From NCBI RefSeq assembly GCF_014229965.1, contig NZ_JABGBW010000013.1:1-33456 (forward strand): DNA of 33,456 nucleotides, written 5' to 3'. The position numbers and the translations under genes were made by a program. This document shows positions 32,963 to 33,456 of this stretch, one piece after another. The notes under the pieces were generated by a model, which was not told the DNA's origin, searched no databases, and saw nothing but the letters and a program-made list of their open reading frames with translations. Positions within the stretch are counted from its first letter, which is position 1; each line of letters begins with the position of its first letter. This stretch comes from Peptostreptococcus canis (GTDB lineage: Bacteria > Bacillota > Clostridia > Peptostreptococcales > Peptostreptococcaceae).

Positions 32963-33456
32963 TTTTACTGTGAATGCAGATATAATAATGTATGTTTTAG
33001 ATTTAGATATGTAGTAAAATATAAAATAAAATTAAATATAGTGTGTATAATAAAAATTATACGATAAAATTTAGAGTAATTTCTATTGAGTTTTCAACCA
33101 TATAGAGATTACTCTTTTTAATTACAATATGTTTTGAATATGATATAATTCCAACTTCATCAACAAAATCAAAAGACTGCTATAATTATTGCAATTAAAG
33201 AGTTATAAGCATTTTGTTATCTTTATCTTCCATAAATTAATTTATACAATATTTTCTAAATGGTCTGTGGAATATTATAACAATAAGCATTTAAAATATA
33301 AATAAATTATAAAGATTGGATATAAAAGTAGACATTTATTTACAATAAAATTTATTCCTAAAAAAAGAATACAATATTCATTAAAATTTTTAGAGGTATT
33401 ATAAATACATAAATATTATACTTAAATAATTATAACATATATTGTTTTTAAAAGTC
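32963..33456. other. Non-coding tail after nfnB
   Basis: The 494 bases hold the nfnB terminator (33073-33119) and otherwise AT-rich sequence with no convincing gene. A TATAAT near 33140 has a poor -35 (ATTACA), so a promoter there is only a possibility. The next gene lies outside the window. Confidence 0.5.
33073..33119 (+). terminator. Rho-independent terminator after nfnB
   Basis: AGAGTAAT (33073-33080) pairs with ATTACTCT (33108-33115). The stem continues inward over six more positions (one G-T) and is followed by five Ts. Confidence 0.82.

Overview
The window is chromosomal DNA from a low-GC, AT-rich Gram-positive anaerobe of the Clostridia/Tissierellia type. I cannot name the genus. The evidence is CodY, IreB, an alaS T-box, a ribosomal protein L19 leader, a consensus TTGACA-17-TATAAT promoter, strong AGGAGG ribosome binding sites, and an NfnAB-type ferredoxin:NAD(P) oxidoreductase. 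The gene order is mostly conserved Firmicutes housekeeping. I see no phage, insertion sequence, CRISPR array, rRNA or tRNA.

Layout. Positions 1-9116 (+) carry rplS, rbgA/ylqF, alr, rnhB, an FMN-dependent alpha-hydroxy-acid dehydrogenase, a glyoxalase I-like protein, a small PspC-domain protein, a yraN-like gene, yifB/comM and dprA. Positions 9137-14283 (+) carry topA, codY, rarA and an IscR-like Rrf2 regulator. Positions 14428-18461 (+) carry mnmA and the T-box-controlled alaS. Positions 18807-21781 (+) form the ireB-ruvX cluster, interrupted by a 763-residue exported/membrane protein of unknown function. Then comes a Fur-family regulator (+), followed by a block of mixed strands: a membrane-anchored polysaccharide deacetylase (-), a rubredoxin/rubrerythrin-like protein (+), dihydroorotase pyrC (-), a three-gene MacAB/YknXYZ-type export operon (-) and a two-domain rhodanese (-). 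The window closes with the nfnA-nfnB pair (+) and its terminator.

How the genes fit together. The first half concerns translation and ribosome assembly (L19, RbgA, AlaS, MnmA, RuvX), DNA maintenance and uptake (RNase HII, YraN, YifB, DprA, TopA, RarA) and the cell wall (Alr). CodY senses nutrient status. The Rrf2 protein has three cysteines spaced as in IscR and probably senses Fe-S status. Fur and the rubredoxin-like protein suggest metal or oxidative-stress handling. NfnAB links ferredoxin, NADH and NADPH pools in anaerobic metabolism.

The least understood items are: the 763-aa alkaline-phosphatase-like membrane protein between ireB and ruvX; a possible H-type pseudoknot upstream of ireB; a cysteine motif at the N-terminus of the hydroxy-acid dehydrogenase; the absence of iscS/iscU between the IscR-like gene and mnmA; and a gene-free stretch at about 29.0-29.5 kb holding a 10-bp tandem repeat and an orphan inverted repeat. 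All calls come from reading the sequence; no database search was run.
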